From JADJXV01 sp046328995 (GTDB lineage: Bacteria; Bacteroidota; Ignavibacteria; Kapaibacteriales; UBA961), in contig JAXLVN010000003.1 of NCBI GenBank assembly GCA_046328995.1, forward strand, positions 372,001 to 436,000: a DNA stretch of 64,000 nucleotides, given 5' to 3'. A program made the position numbers and the translations under genes. The notes under the pieces were generated by a model, which ran no database searches, had not been told where the DNA came from, and was given only the letters and a program-made list of their open reading frames with translations. This document shows, in pieces, positions 18,709 through 26,552 of the stretch. How positions within the stretch are numbered: position 1 is the first letter of the stretch; each line of letters opens with the position of its first letter.

Positions 18709-19344
18709 TTACTTACGTTTTCGAGGATAAAGCGGAGGCACAAACTCCTTATAACACAATAATCGTCCATCCCTGTCATGAAGATATCGACAATAATAAC
18801 GCCATTGTATGAGATGATGTATGATAGCATTTTGGAATTCAGACCATGCTCTTTCAGAAGAGTTGTTCAAAAGAAATTCACGGCCTTTCATGAATGACCA
18901 ATCTTTATCCGCTCTTGTAAAATAAGTTACTAAAAAATAGTCCTCACCTTTGGCAGCATTTTCTTCAACTGCAGGTATAGAAATGAGTTTATACCGTGCC
19001 TCTTTCACAAATGGAATTATCTGACTATCTATACGAAGTGTATCATGATTGAGTAATAGTTGGAGTGCAAATGAAAAAGTACTCTCTGAAGGAATATTCA
19101 ATAATGAACGAATCATATGTCGAAAATCAATCACTCCTATAATTAGAGTGCCTGTATAGTTGAGAGATTTAACATTAGCAGAAACATATAGCTGCTGATC
19201 TATCCCTTTATCGTCTAAGATATTATAAAAATAGATTGAATCTTGTTGACGCTTCGAATCGCTCTTAGCAAGCATCAATGTATCTTGTGCTACTGCGGAT
19301 ATTGAATAAAACATAAAGATCAGACAAGCTGTGTATTTCATCAT
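18709..19344 (-). CDS. Exported hypothetical protein
   Basis: 211 residues with a signal peptide (MMKYTACLIFMFYSISAVAQ, cleavage after AVA). The mature part is basic near the end (PPLYPRKRK) with an aromatic cluster WRYYCRYL. No family was recognised. Its start lies 26 bases from the repeat element at 19371, as for several immunity-like genes of the accessory island, so it could belong to the same class; that is inference only. Confidence 0.65.
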   Translation of the reverse strand: MMKYTACLIFMFYSISAVAQDTLMLAKSDSKRQQDSIYFYNILDDKGIDQQLYVSANVKSLNYTGTLIIGVIDFRHMIRSLLNIPSESTFSFALQLLLNHDTLRIDSQIIPFVKEARYKLISIPAVEENAAKGEDYFLVTYFTRADKDWSFMKGREFLLNNSSERAWSEFQNAIIHHLIQWRYYCRYLHDRDGRLLCYKEFVPPLYPRKRK

Positions 19345-19370
19345 AACATTTCCTCTATTTAAGGAGTTAA

Positions 19371-19642
19371 ATTTCCAGTTCGGTCAGTTGCTACAACTGA
19401 CCGTCAACAAGTGCCTATGAAGCGTATTCCTCGTCCTAACTCTATAGATGTGTACATTCCATAGACAGTTGACCATCACACCCACAAACTACCAAAACTC
19501 TACTTATTGCGATGGCTTACGATAGGCAAGTTGGGCTTTTCTGCCCAAAAGAAGAGTTCATGCTTTACTACTTTGGCTATCCTGCCGACGTTTCAGCGGT
19601 ACGTATTGACGGTCGGTTGTAGCAACCGACCGGACTGATAAT
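19371..19642. repeat. Inverted-repeat element, outlying copy
   Basis: 272 bases. The left arm begins TTTCCAGTTCGGTCAG with its inner palindrome and continues CTGACCGTCAACAAGTGCC. The right arm reads TTGACGGTCGGTTGTAGCAA then CCGACCGGACTG. Same family as the elements at 22-35 kb, but without an Rhs fragment. It separates two immunity-like genes on the minus strand. Confidence 0.75.
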
Positions 19643-19660
19643 GGTAACCTTCACCAACCG

Positions 19661-20236
19661 CTACTTTTTAGCTGTTCGTTCCTGCGCTTTAGTACTTTTG
19701 TAAGCACGATAGAAAATGAAGGTTAACCATAACGAACCTAGTTCTCCAAAACCATATAATATTATAGCACTTTTATAGTTTGGATGTGAAAAATCCGGCA
19801 TATACACACGATACATACCGGATAAATATAAAATTCCTATTCTATGCCCGGGAGTCAAAGATCGAGAATAATTCCATCCGATTTTACGAATCACACCCTC
19901 TGTTGGCAATCCTGTTGTATTATCATTGTATTCAACAAAAAGCTTGCTTAGATTCTCATCACTTTCTACTCTCAGAAGTACTGCACTTGTATATACGCAG
20001 TTTGATGCAAATTGGTAGTCTTGAAAACCACCCCATGGCATCCATACATCTAATAGAATAAAAAGGATAAGAAATGGTAACACTTCATACGACTTAGGAA
20101 TATATTTTTTTGAATTATTGTACATCTTCAAAGTGAATAATGTGTAGAAAAATGATTTGCATGAGGAGCATTTGGGTGGTTGTTCAACATCAGAAACTTG
20201 AGATAGAAAATTATATTTACTACTCTTAGTAAACAT
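19661..20236 (-). CDS. Membrane protein, DUF3592-like
   Basis: About 191 residues from the ATG at 20236; alternatives are the longer frame to 20431, which overlaps the next gene, or the ATG at 20125. Two hydrophobic segments flank a central domain with VEYND, TGLPTEGV and PGHRIGILYLSGMYRVYMP, a DUF3592-like layout. A clear paralogue is at 29543-30004 in the accessory island, sharing QDxQFAS, VEYND, TGLPTEGV and SGMYRVY. Like that gene it ends or starts beside the inverted-repeat element (19371-19642), which hints at a cassette origin. Function unknown. Confidence 0.7.
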   Translation of the reverse strand: MFTKSSKYNFLSQVSDVEQPPKCSSCKSFFYTLFTLKMYNNSKKYIPKSYEVLPFLILFILLDVWMPWGGFQDYQFASNCVYTSAVLLRVESDENLSKLFVEYNDNTTGLPTEGVIRKIGWNYSRSLTPGHRIGILYLSGMYRVYMPDFSHPNYKSAIILYGFGELGSLWLTFIFYRAYKSTKAQERTAKK

Positions 20237-20243
20237 CAGCGGG

Positions 20244-20549
20244 CTATTCCTTAGCATCTTTAGATTCTTGTTTATTTTCCGTTTCCCATTCCTCCTCCTC
20301 ACTCCTCGCCCTTTTCTTCTCATTTGCCCATTCGATTTTACGGAGGGAATAGAGGTACAAACTCTCGACTTTTGCGCGCGCCCATGGGGTTTTGCGTAAG
20401 AAACGAAGACTGGACGTAATCGTCGGATCAACCTGAAAACACTTGATGTTGATCTTCGTGCCTAATTCCTTCCAACCATAATAGCTTACCAAATGTTCGA
20501 GAATCATCTGAAGCGTCTTGCCGTGTAAGGGGTCTTTTTGTTCGTGCAT
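20244..20549 (-). CDS. VF530-family DNA-binding-like protein (DUF2132)
   Basis: 101 residues. The first 65 match the VF530 family: KDPLHGKTLQMILEHLV, then YGWKELGTKINIKCF and SSLRFLRKTPWARAKVESLY. The highly charged tail (ARSEEEEWETEN...) is probably disordered. VF530 proteins are small and thought to bind nucleic acid; the role is unproven. Divergently transcribed from the DbpA-like helicase with 85 bases between the starts. Confidence 0.88.
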   Translation of the reverse strand: MHEQKDPLHGKTLQMILEHLVSYYGWKELGTKINIKCFQVDPTITSSLRFLRKTPWARAKVESLYLYSLRKIEWANEKKRARSEEEEWETENKQESKDAKE

Positions 20550-20634
20550 GATTGTGTTGATTGATGTTGAGAGAATTCGCTACCTTCATCCCGATTCCCT
20601 CAGCAAAGATAGGAAAAAATGGTATCTTTGTCTC

Positions 20635-21960
20635 ATGAATCTACCCGCACTTCCTCCTCATATTCTCCTCAAGCTTGGCATCGAACGCTTGAATGATATG
20701 CAAATCGCTGCGTTCGATGCGCTCCAAACTAATCCCGCAACCCTACTGATCGCGCCGACAGGTTCGGGGAAGACACTGGCATTCCTGCTGCCGGTTTATA
20801 CCATGATGACGCCGGAAACTCCCGGTATTCAATGCCTTATCCTCACGCCGTCACGGGAATTAGCATTGCAAATTGAACAGGTATGGCGCTCTATGAGCAC
20901 CGGATATAAGGTGAATACGTGCTATGGCGGACATTCCGTCAAGGTCGAACTCTCCAATCTCTCCGAACCTCCCACGCTGCTCATCGGCACACCCGGACGT
21001 ATAGCAGACCATATTCGCCGTGAAAGTATTGACCTTCGCACAACCCCAATGCTAGTCCTCGACGAATACGACAAGTCGCTCACGATGGGTTTTGAAGAGG
21101 ATATGTCCTTTATCGCAGGTGAATTATTGCGTTGCACAAGGCGCGTGCTCGTTTCTGCCACACGCACCGTTCGCATTCCGCCGTATATGGAAATTGCGCA
21201 GCCAATGCTCGTCGATTATTCCGAACCCGTGAAGAGTGGTGAGGAAGCGCTTGCTGTGAAAACGGTATTCTCGGACGCACACGACAAACGCGGGAAATTG
21301 TTCGAACTGATTTGTTTTCTTGGCGCAGAGCCCACGCTTATCTTTTGTAATCAACGTGATACAGCCGAACAAATCTCGGACTATCTGCGGCATTCGGGCA
21401 TCGAATCAGCGTTTTTTCATGGGAAAATGGAGCAAATTGACCGTGAAAAAACACTCGTCAATTTCCGGAATGGCAGCGTTACCTTCTTGGTCGCGTCCGA
21501 CCTTGCAGCTCGTGGACTCGACATCCCGTCCGTTCGGAATGTGATTCATTACGAACTCCCGTATCAGGAAGAAAATTTCATTCATCGCAACGGTCGTACC
21601 GCGCGGATGAATGCGACCGGCACGGCGTATATTCTCCTTCACCCCGATGAAGAGCGTCCGCAGTATTTGTGGAAATTACCCGAGGAATGCGACGTTCCGA
21701 AGGGCAGCCCGCTCCCTCCGCTTAGCGCGTGGAACACCATATACATCAGCGGCGGCAAGAAAGACAAAGTCAGTAAGATGGATATCGTAGGTTTTTTCAC
21801 AAAAATAGGCACGCTCGACAAAGACGACATAGGTCTCATCGAAGTAATGGACTTCATGTCCTTCGCCGCCATAAAAAAAACGAAAACATCCTCACTCCTG
21901 CACGCAATTAACAATGAAAAAATGAAAGGGAAGAAGTATAAGATTCAGGTGGCGTGGTGA
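20635..21960 (+). CDS. DbpA-like DEAD-box RNA helicase
   Basis: 441 residues from the ATG at 20635. ATP-dependent RNA helicase; the DbpA type works on 23S rRNA during large-subunit assembly. Motifs: APTGSGKT (I), PSRELALQ (Ia), TPGR, DEYD (II, where DEAD is usual), SAT (III), and HRNGRTAR (VI). The C-terminal ~75 residues (NTIYISGGKKDKVSKMDIVG, then a KGKKYKIQ end) match the DbpA RNA-binding domain that reads 23S hairpin 92. A TATCTTTG box at 20623-20630 looks like a Bacteroidota -7 element and would put transcription start at or near the ATG. Confidence 0.9.
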   Translation: MNLPALPPHILLKLGIERLNDMQIAAFDALQTNPATLLIAPTGSGKTLAFLLPVYTMMTPETPGIQCLILTPSRELALQIEQVWRSMSTGYKVNTCYGGHSVKVELSNLSEPPTLLIGTPGRIADHIRRESIDLRTTPMLVLDEYDKSLTMGFEEDMSFIAGELLRCTRRVLVSATRTVRIPPYMEIAQPMLVDYSEPVKSGEEALAVKTVFSDAHDKRGKLFELICFLGAEPTLIFCNQRDTAEQISDYLRHSGIESAFFHGKMEQIDREKTLVNFRNGSVTFLVASDLAARGLDIPSVRNVIHYELPYQEENFIHRNGRTARMNATGTAYILLHPDEERPQYLWKLPEECDVPKGSPLPPLSAWNTIYISGGKKDKVSKMDIVGFFTKIGTLDKDDIGLIEVMDFMSFAAIKKTKTSSLLHAINNEKMKGKKYKIQVAW

Positions 21961-22020
21961 GAGGGGAGGAGTAGTGCTGATCTTACCGAACAATCAATCA
22001 CCCGAACGCTGCATTACGAA

Positions 22021-22340
22021 GAACCAATCCCAGCGGGATTGAACGTTTGTAGAAAGGTGCACATCTCTAAGAAACGACCCGAGCGGGGGCGAATGTTTGT
22101 AGCAAGCCGAATAAAAAAATCGCCCCAATATGGGAATATGTAGCCCCAATCCCAGCGGGATTGAATGTTTGTAGCACGGCGCATATCAAAAAAGAAACGA
22201 CCCGAGCGGGGTCGAATGTTTGTAGCAGGCGAATAAACAAACTCCCGAATGGTGGAATACATAGACCCAATCCCAGCGGGATGAAATGTTTGTAGCAAGG
22301 TGCACATATCTAAGAAACGACCCAGCGGGGTCGAATGGTG
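22021..22340. repeat. Tandem 121-bp repeat with AATCCCAGCGGGATTGAA motif
   Basis: Three head-to-tail units starting near 22026, 22148 and 22269; the last is partial. Each unit has AATCCCAGCGGGATTGAA + TGTTTGTAG and, about 50 bases later, GAAACGACCCGAGCGGGGTC + GAATGTTTGTAG. The CCCRGCGGG cores are short palindromes. A single related motif lies at 37030. Looks like a REP-type intergenic repeat; open frames across it are not genes. Confidence 0.8.
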
Positions 22341-22439
22341 CACATCAGTATGGTACAGCGTTCAGCGGAGGGAAAGCTTGTGTACAAGAGACAGAAAGGA
22401 CACTAACGACTCATGCATAACAGCTTGCTGATAAATTAA

Positions 22440-22610
22440 TTTCCCGTCCGGTCGGGTTCCTACATCTGCCAATCAATACGTACCACCGGAAACGTCCTGC
22501 ACATCCTACCAACCAACACCACACTGCCTGCCAACACGTACCCGTGGAGTTACACATATAGGTAATCCACCGCGAACGGTAGATACTATAAAGCTGTCGC
22601 ATACGCCGAA
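22440..22610. repeat. Half copy of the inverted-repeat element, type II interior
   Basis: Begins TTTCCCGTCCGGTCGG, with CGTACCACCGGAAACGTCC about 50 bases in. It contains GCGAACGGTAGATACTATAA followed by GCTGTCGCATAC, which matches the interior of the elements at 32480, 33067 and 34871. The right arm is missing; the tandem repeat at 22741 follows. Confidence 0.65.
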
Positions 22611-22740
22611 GACTCCATACATTGAGTATCAATTATGAGCGAATCATAAAAATACGAGTACGAAGAGCGTTACTTCGGTACGAGGTACTAGTCTGTTATA
22701 CTAACGGACACGCAGCGAGCAGTTTCAGACAAGTAGAGTA

Positions 22741-23034
22741 GCATCGTCGGACGAGTCACAAGCGTCGTCGGACGAGTCACGAGCGTCGTCGGACGAGTCA
22801 CGAGCGTCGTCGGACAAGTCACGAGCGTCGTCGGACGAGTAGGGCAGCGTCGTCGGACAAGTCACGAGCGTCGTCGGACGAGTAGGGCGGTATCGTCGGA
22901 CGAGTTACGAGCATCGTCGGACGAGTCAAAAGTATCGTCGGACAAGTCAAGAGCATCGTCGGACCGGTAGGGGGGCACCGTCGGACGAGTCACAAGCGTC
23001 GTCGGACGGGTAGGATAGCTGCGTCGGACTCGAC
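22741..23034. repeat. Tandem array of 21-bp repeats (GTCGTCGGACGAGTCACGAGC)
   Basis: About 14 units of 21-22 bases. All share the core CGTCGGAC followed by GAGTCACGAGC or GAGTAGGG variants; the two ends alternate irregularly. There are no unique spacers, so it is not a CRISPR array. On the minus strand it gives a low-complexity Ser-Asp-Asp/Arg frame that is unlikely to be a gene. It lies between two inverted-repeat elements at the left edge of the cassette island. Confidence 0.85.
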
Positions 23035-23077
23035 GAGATACAGCCCCCCTCGATGCCTTCGGAACAACCCTCACGTA

Positions 23078-23380
23078 TTTTCCGTCCGTTCAGTTCTTTC
23101 AACTGGACGTAATCACTTACCGCTGAAACGCCTAGATGATAATTTGCTCGATAGGTTGTTCCAGTACTTATACCTCTCACCATTTCATTGTTGTACGACG
23201 GTATGGGCAAGAGAGTTCGTAAATTTGTAAGCAACTTAAACAAAACAACGTACTATGTTCAATAGATGCAAGCGGTACTGTGATGGCAACGTAAAAATAC
23301 GCTTATCCGCAGTACGGATGTGTAGGACGTTTTATAGGTAGGTGTTGACGGTCGGTTGAAACAACCGACCGGACGGGAAA
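23078..23380. repeat. Inverted-repeat element with decayed Rhs-core insert (Rhs type)
   Basis: 303 bases. Left arm TTTCCGTCCGTTCAGTTC..., CACTTACCGCTGAAACG. The interior from about 23195 is a damaged copy of the Rhs-core start (GGTATGGGCAAGAGAGTTCG, then ACGTACTATGTTCAATAG). Right arm GGTGTTGACGGTCGGTTGAA then ACCGACCGGACGGGAAA. The right arm runs directly into the tail of a lost toxin frame. Confidence 0.85.
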
Positions 23381-23538
23381 TTGGTGGAAATCGAGTTAAC
23401 ACTACAACGAAAGGAGAAGATGTAAGTGGTCTCAGAATTATGAATCGCGACGAATCTAATTCTTTACCGATTAATCCATCTCTTGATTTATCAATACCAT
23501 ATCAACAAATAGATGCAACATCAGTTGCACCTCGATAA
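23381..23538 (+). pseudogene. Orphan C-terminal tail of a lost toxin
   Basis: About 52 codons in one frame from the repeat's right arm to a stop at 23536, ending DLSIPYQQIDATSVAPR. The only start would be a TTG inside the repeat arm. It ends 5 bases before the next gene, the same tight spacing as between intact toxin and immunity gene in the following unit (7 bases). Read as the remaining 3' end of a toxin whose upstream part was replaced by the repeat element. Confidence 0.5.
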
Positions 23539-23543
23539 ATATT

Positions 23544-24188
23544 ATGCAACCTAACATTCATTTGAGACCTTTAAAGTTCTTAATTCTTTGTGTTGTTTTT
23601 CTATTTGAGTATATGACCTCAGTATCATCTGGGGCTTTACACTATAAACACAAAAATAATCCTTATAATAAGAAGAAGTTTACGAAGGTTAAACTTAATT
23701 GTGATTTTACAAACACAGATAAATCGGCTTTTTATAAATTGCTCTGGGTAGGAAGTAACCCTCATTTGTTTAGATGTTCATACCATTTTAACATAACTGA
23801 ATTCACACAGATTAAAGATGATGTAAAATTAGAAATGATTGAAGAGCTGTTATCATACGAAGGTGATACAGACACTTGTTCATTGAGCATACAGTGCTAT
23901 AATCCTGCTAGATCTCAAGTGTATATGGCTCATAGTCAAGTGTATTCTACTCAGATAGAAGCATTATTCATAATTAATTTATTGTATTTTAAAAAACCAT
24001 TTAACTATTCTTGCTTTCCAGTCTTAAAAAATAAATTTTCTGGCGAATTGTGTACTATCGATGGAATAATAGTTCATGAAGCCTACAAAGAGTATAGGCA
24101 ATGGTTCAATAAAATAAAAAAAATAGGAATAAAAGCAGCGATTAAGAAAAATATGAATCCTTTGAATAATTCAATTATGTGGTACTAG
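23544..24188 (+). CDS. Exported immunity-like hypothetical protein
   Basis: 214 residues with an N-terminal signal peptide (LKFLILCVVFLFEYMTSVSSG). The mature part is basic, with several Cys and a C-terminal run KKIGIKAAIKKNM. Not recognised. It is strongly AT-rich compared with the flanking core genes. The position directly behind an orphan toxin tail and in front of an inverted-repeat arm makes an immunity role for a periplasmic or envelope-acting toxin likely, but this rests on context only. Confidence 0.6.
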   Translation: MQPNIHLRPLKFLILCVVFLFEYMTSVSSGALHYKHKNNPYNKKKFTKVKLNCDFTNTDKSAFYKLLWVGSNPHLFRCSYHFNITEFTQIKDDVKLEMIEELLSYEGDTDTCSLSIQCYNPARSQVYMAHSQVYSTQIEALFIINLLYFKKPFNYSCFPVLKNKFSGELCTIDGIIVHEAYKEYRQWFNKIKKIGIKAAIKKNMNPLNNSIMWY

Positions 24189-24265
24189 TAGCTCAAGCCA
24201 TAAGCACATAATCACTTACTAAAGAAACGTTTGCATTACAGCTCGTCCTATATATCGTTCATTTA

Positions 24266-24378
24266 TTTTTCGTCCGTCCAGTTCTTTGAACTGGACGTAA
24301 ACACTTACCACTGAAACGTCTGCATGATAATGTGCTCGATTAATTGTTCCATTAATTATACCTCTCACCATTTCATTT
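24266..24378. repeat. Left arm of the inverted-repeat element leading into an Rhs gene
   Basis: TTTTTCGTCCGTCCAGTTC, CACTTACCACTGAAACGTC, then the same spacer (TATACCTCTCACCATTTCAT) found in the elements at 23078 and 30023. Here it continues into an open Rhs-core gene instead of a decayed one. Confidence 0.8.
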
Positions 24379-25677
24379 TTGTATGACGGTATGGGCAATA
24401 GAGTTCGTAAATTTGTAGATAAACCCAGCCCACAGTTTGATATAACGACGTGGTATGTCCGCGATGCAAGCGGAAATGTGATGTCCACGTATGAGAAAAC
24501 AGGCAGTGGAAATATAAAACAAATCGAAGTACCGCTCTATGGAAGCGATAGAGTAGGTATGGCAAAGCGTAGTGCAGAGCGTGGCACATTCACCGCGACA
24601 GATACAAGCTCCCGCTGGCTGGGCTACAAGATGTACGAACTCAAAGACCACCTCGGCAATGTGCGCGTAGTGCTGGGCGATAAAAAGACCCGGACTACCG
24701 GCACCAATCCCTTCCAGCCGGAAGTGATAAGCTATAGTGGGTATTTCCCGTTTGGAATGCAGATGCAGGAAGATACGTGGCAGAGTCCGTTGTATCGATA
24801 TGGGTATAATGGAAAAGAGAAGGATGGGGAATTGCATGGTGAGGGGAATAGTTATGATTATGGGGCGAGGATCCTGGATCCAAGAGCTGGTAGGTGGCTT
24901 TCATTGGATCCTTTAGCAGATAAATATCCACAAGTTACTCCCTATGCATCGGTAGGAAATAATCCAATAGCTAATGTAGAGCAAGACGGAAGATTTTTTA
25001 TAACAGACCATATTAATGCTGACTTAAATTCAATAAAAAAAGCATATGCAAAAAGGATCGGAGACGCAGGTTCAATTAATGAAAAAATGTATAATTTATG
25101 TGAACAAGGGATCATTGAACTAAAAGCGATAGGGAATCAGGCAAAATGCGATGTTATCGTTAGTATAGACTTAGGAGCTACTGTCAATAAGATTTTTAAT
25201 TTTATCGGTGTTCCTCTTTATAATCCTGATCTCCATTTAGATAATTTAGATAATAAAGGACTTATGGACTTAGTAGGAAATGGTAATTTTTCAGGATTAA
25301 ATATCCATACAAAACAAGATTTTTACTCTCATTCCAATTATATGGAGTTAATGCTTAAGCGTGGTTTTACCGGTGAAAATGCACCACTGTTTAGTGAACT
25401 TGACCCCGAATCCGCTTTGTATAAAGAAATTTCACCATTACTCAGAACTACCAATTACAATGGTCATCCTGGATTAAAAACTGATCCATATGATCATGAC
25501 CAAGGCGCAACGTTCCCTGATCCAGAACATTGTTTATCACCTGAACCTTTTGCATCTAAAGATGAGGATAGTATTGATCAAAATTTACAAAAAATCCGAG
25601 ACAATGCATTGATATTGAATCAACGAGAAACAGATAAACACTGGGATTCAGTGATAAACGGTTCTGATAAAAAGTAA
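24379..25677 (+). CDS. Truncated Rhs-core protein with HetC/phospholipase-like toxin domain
   Basis: 432 codons from a TTG (or 428 from the ATG at 24391). It has no signal peptide and none of the upstream YD repeats of a full Rhs protein, so it is an orphan 3' module. Residues 1-145 are nearly identical to the start of the gene at 26553. The Rhs-associated core ends in SYDYGARILDPRAGRWLSLD and then YASVGNNPIANVEQDG, after which the variable toxin domain begins (about residue 205). That domain contains LNIHTKQDFYSHSNYMEL (H310, D314, H318), typical of zinc-dependent phospholipase C/HetC-like proteins, which suggests a membrane-lipid target. The immunity gene follows after 6 bases. It may be silent unless recombined onto a full rhs gene. 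Confidence 0.75.
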   Translation: MYDGMGNRVRKFVDKPSPQFDITTWYVRDASGNVMSTYEKTGSGNIKQIEVPLYGSDRVGMAKRSAERGTFTATDTSSRWLGYKMYELKDHLGNVRVVLGDKKTRTTGTNPFQPEVISYSGYFPFGMQMQEDTWQSPLYRYGYNGKEKDGELHGEGNSYDYGARILDPRAGRWLSLDPLADKYPQVTPYASVGNNPIANVEQDGRFFITDHINADLNSIKKAYAKRIGDAGSINEKMYNLCEQGIIELKAIGNQAKCDVIVSIDLGATVNKIFNFIGVPLYNPDLHLDNLDNKGLMDLVGNGNFSGLNIHTKQDFYSHSNYMELMLKRGFTGENAPLFSELDPESALYKEISPLLRTTNYNGHPGLKTDPYDHDQGATFPDPEHCLSPEPFASKDEDSIDQNLQKIRDNALILNQRETDKHWDSVINGSDKK

Positions 25678-25683
25678 ACCAGT

Positions 25684-26391
25684 ATGAAAATATTAAAAAA
25701 ATACTACTCTGTCATAGTAATATTGCTCTTGATTCAGATGTTATCAGGATGTGCTTTTAGAACATACAACTCTACCATTAATGATATTAGAATAAGTGAA
25801 ATTGACAGTATTACGATTATGCATTATAAGGTCAATTTTACAAGCAACATATTTTATGGTACTTATAGTGCTGAACGCGAGAATACTATTGTAAGTAAAT
25901 TCAAATTTAACAAGAATGAGATTACTGATACAATCAGAGAATTAATATATGATTTTTTAAGTAGTGAGGTAGCAAAAATTGAACAAAACACTACTCAATC
26001 ACAAATAAGTAAGGAAGATGTTTTAAATTATGTAATTTACGAAAATGATAGTACTTATGTAGGAATAGATATTTATTTTCACAACACAGTGTATTTATCT
26101 ATTCATGATTTCCACTATGCTTTCTTTAAAACCAAATATTCTACATATTCAGAGGATCATACAGATATCTATTCAGGGAAAGAAAAACCGAACATATTAG
26201 AAATCATTCCATTCTCTTTTATGGGAAAAGGTACTTTTGTCTATATGAGAAATAAAAGCTTTGGTGGTGGTAAATTACATGGGTCGGTTGTAAAATTAGC
26301 GAACAACCTGATTAACCAATATAATTATTTGCAAGGAATTAAATCATTACCGATTAATTTTATTAATGAACCTATATTACGAAAAAAATAA
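25684..26391 (+). CDS. Lipoprotein, probable immunity protein
   Basis: 235 residues. Signal peptide with lipobox LSGC (MKILKKYYSVIVILLLIQML...), so the protein is anchored outside the cytoplasm, which fits protection against a toxin acting on membranes. The rest is a mixed fold with many Tyr and Asn residues; no known family was recognised. It starts 6 bases after the stop of the HetC-like Rhs toxin gene, the standard layout of polymorphic toxin/immunity pairs. AT-rich. Confidence 0.68.
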   Translation: MKILKKYYSVIVILLLIQMLSGCAFRTYNSTINDIRISEIDSITIMHYKVNFTSNIFYGTYSAERENTIVSKFKFNKNEITDTIRELIYDFLSSEVAKIEQNTTQSQISKEDVLNYVIYENDSTYVGIDIYFHNTVYLSIHDFHYAFFKTKYSTYSEDHTDIYSGKEKPNILEIIPFSFMGKGTFVYMRNKSFGGGKLHGSVVKLANNLINQYNYLQGIKSLPINFINEPILRKK

Positions 26392-26416
26392 TTGCGTTTT
26401 GTTAAGTTGTGGCGAG

Positions 26417-26552
26417 TTTCTCCAGTTCGTCCAAGTACTGTATTAAATCGCAAGCATATTTTGAGTAGTTTTTGTCAAAGAGAGTATTGGTTGTCAGTAC
26501 AGCATAAATTTTTCGGATAAGTTTATGAGCAACACCCAGTTTATATGATGGT
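26417..26552. repeat. Variant left arm (type C) leading into a second Rhs gene
   Basis: TTTCTCCAGTTCGTCCAAGT then TCGCAAGCATATTTTGAGTA and CGGATAAGTTTATGAGCAAC. The same spacer, slightly changed, is found at 29146-29280. It takes the place of the usual left arm before this Rhs core, so two kinds of leader precede Rhs modules here. Confidence 0.7.

Noticed and set aside
22014..22343. 109-codon minus-strand frame
   Set aside because: It is the translation of the 121-bp REP-like repeats and therefore itself a repeat artefact.
22741..23034. Possible CRISPR array
   Set aside because: The 21-bp units are contiguous with no unique spacers, and no cas gene is present. The 121-bp repeat at 22021 is likewise not CRISPR.
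22862..23074. Minus-strand frame with Ser-Asp-Asp repeats
   Set aside because: It only translates the 21-bp tandem array; low complexity and no start context.
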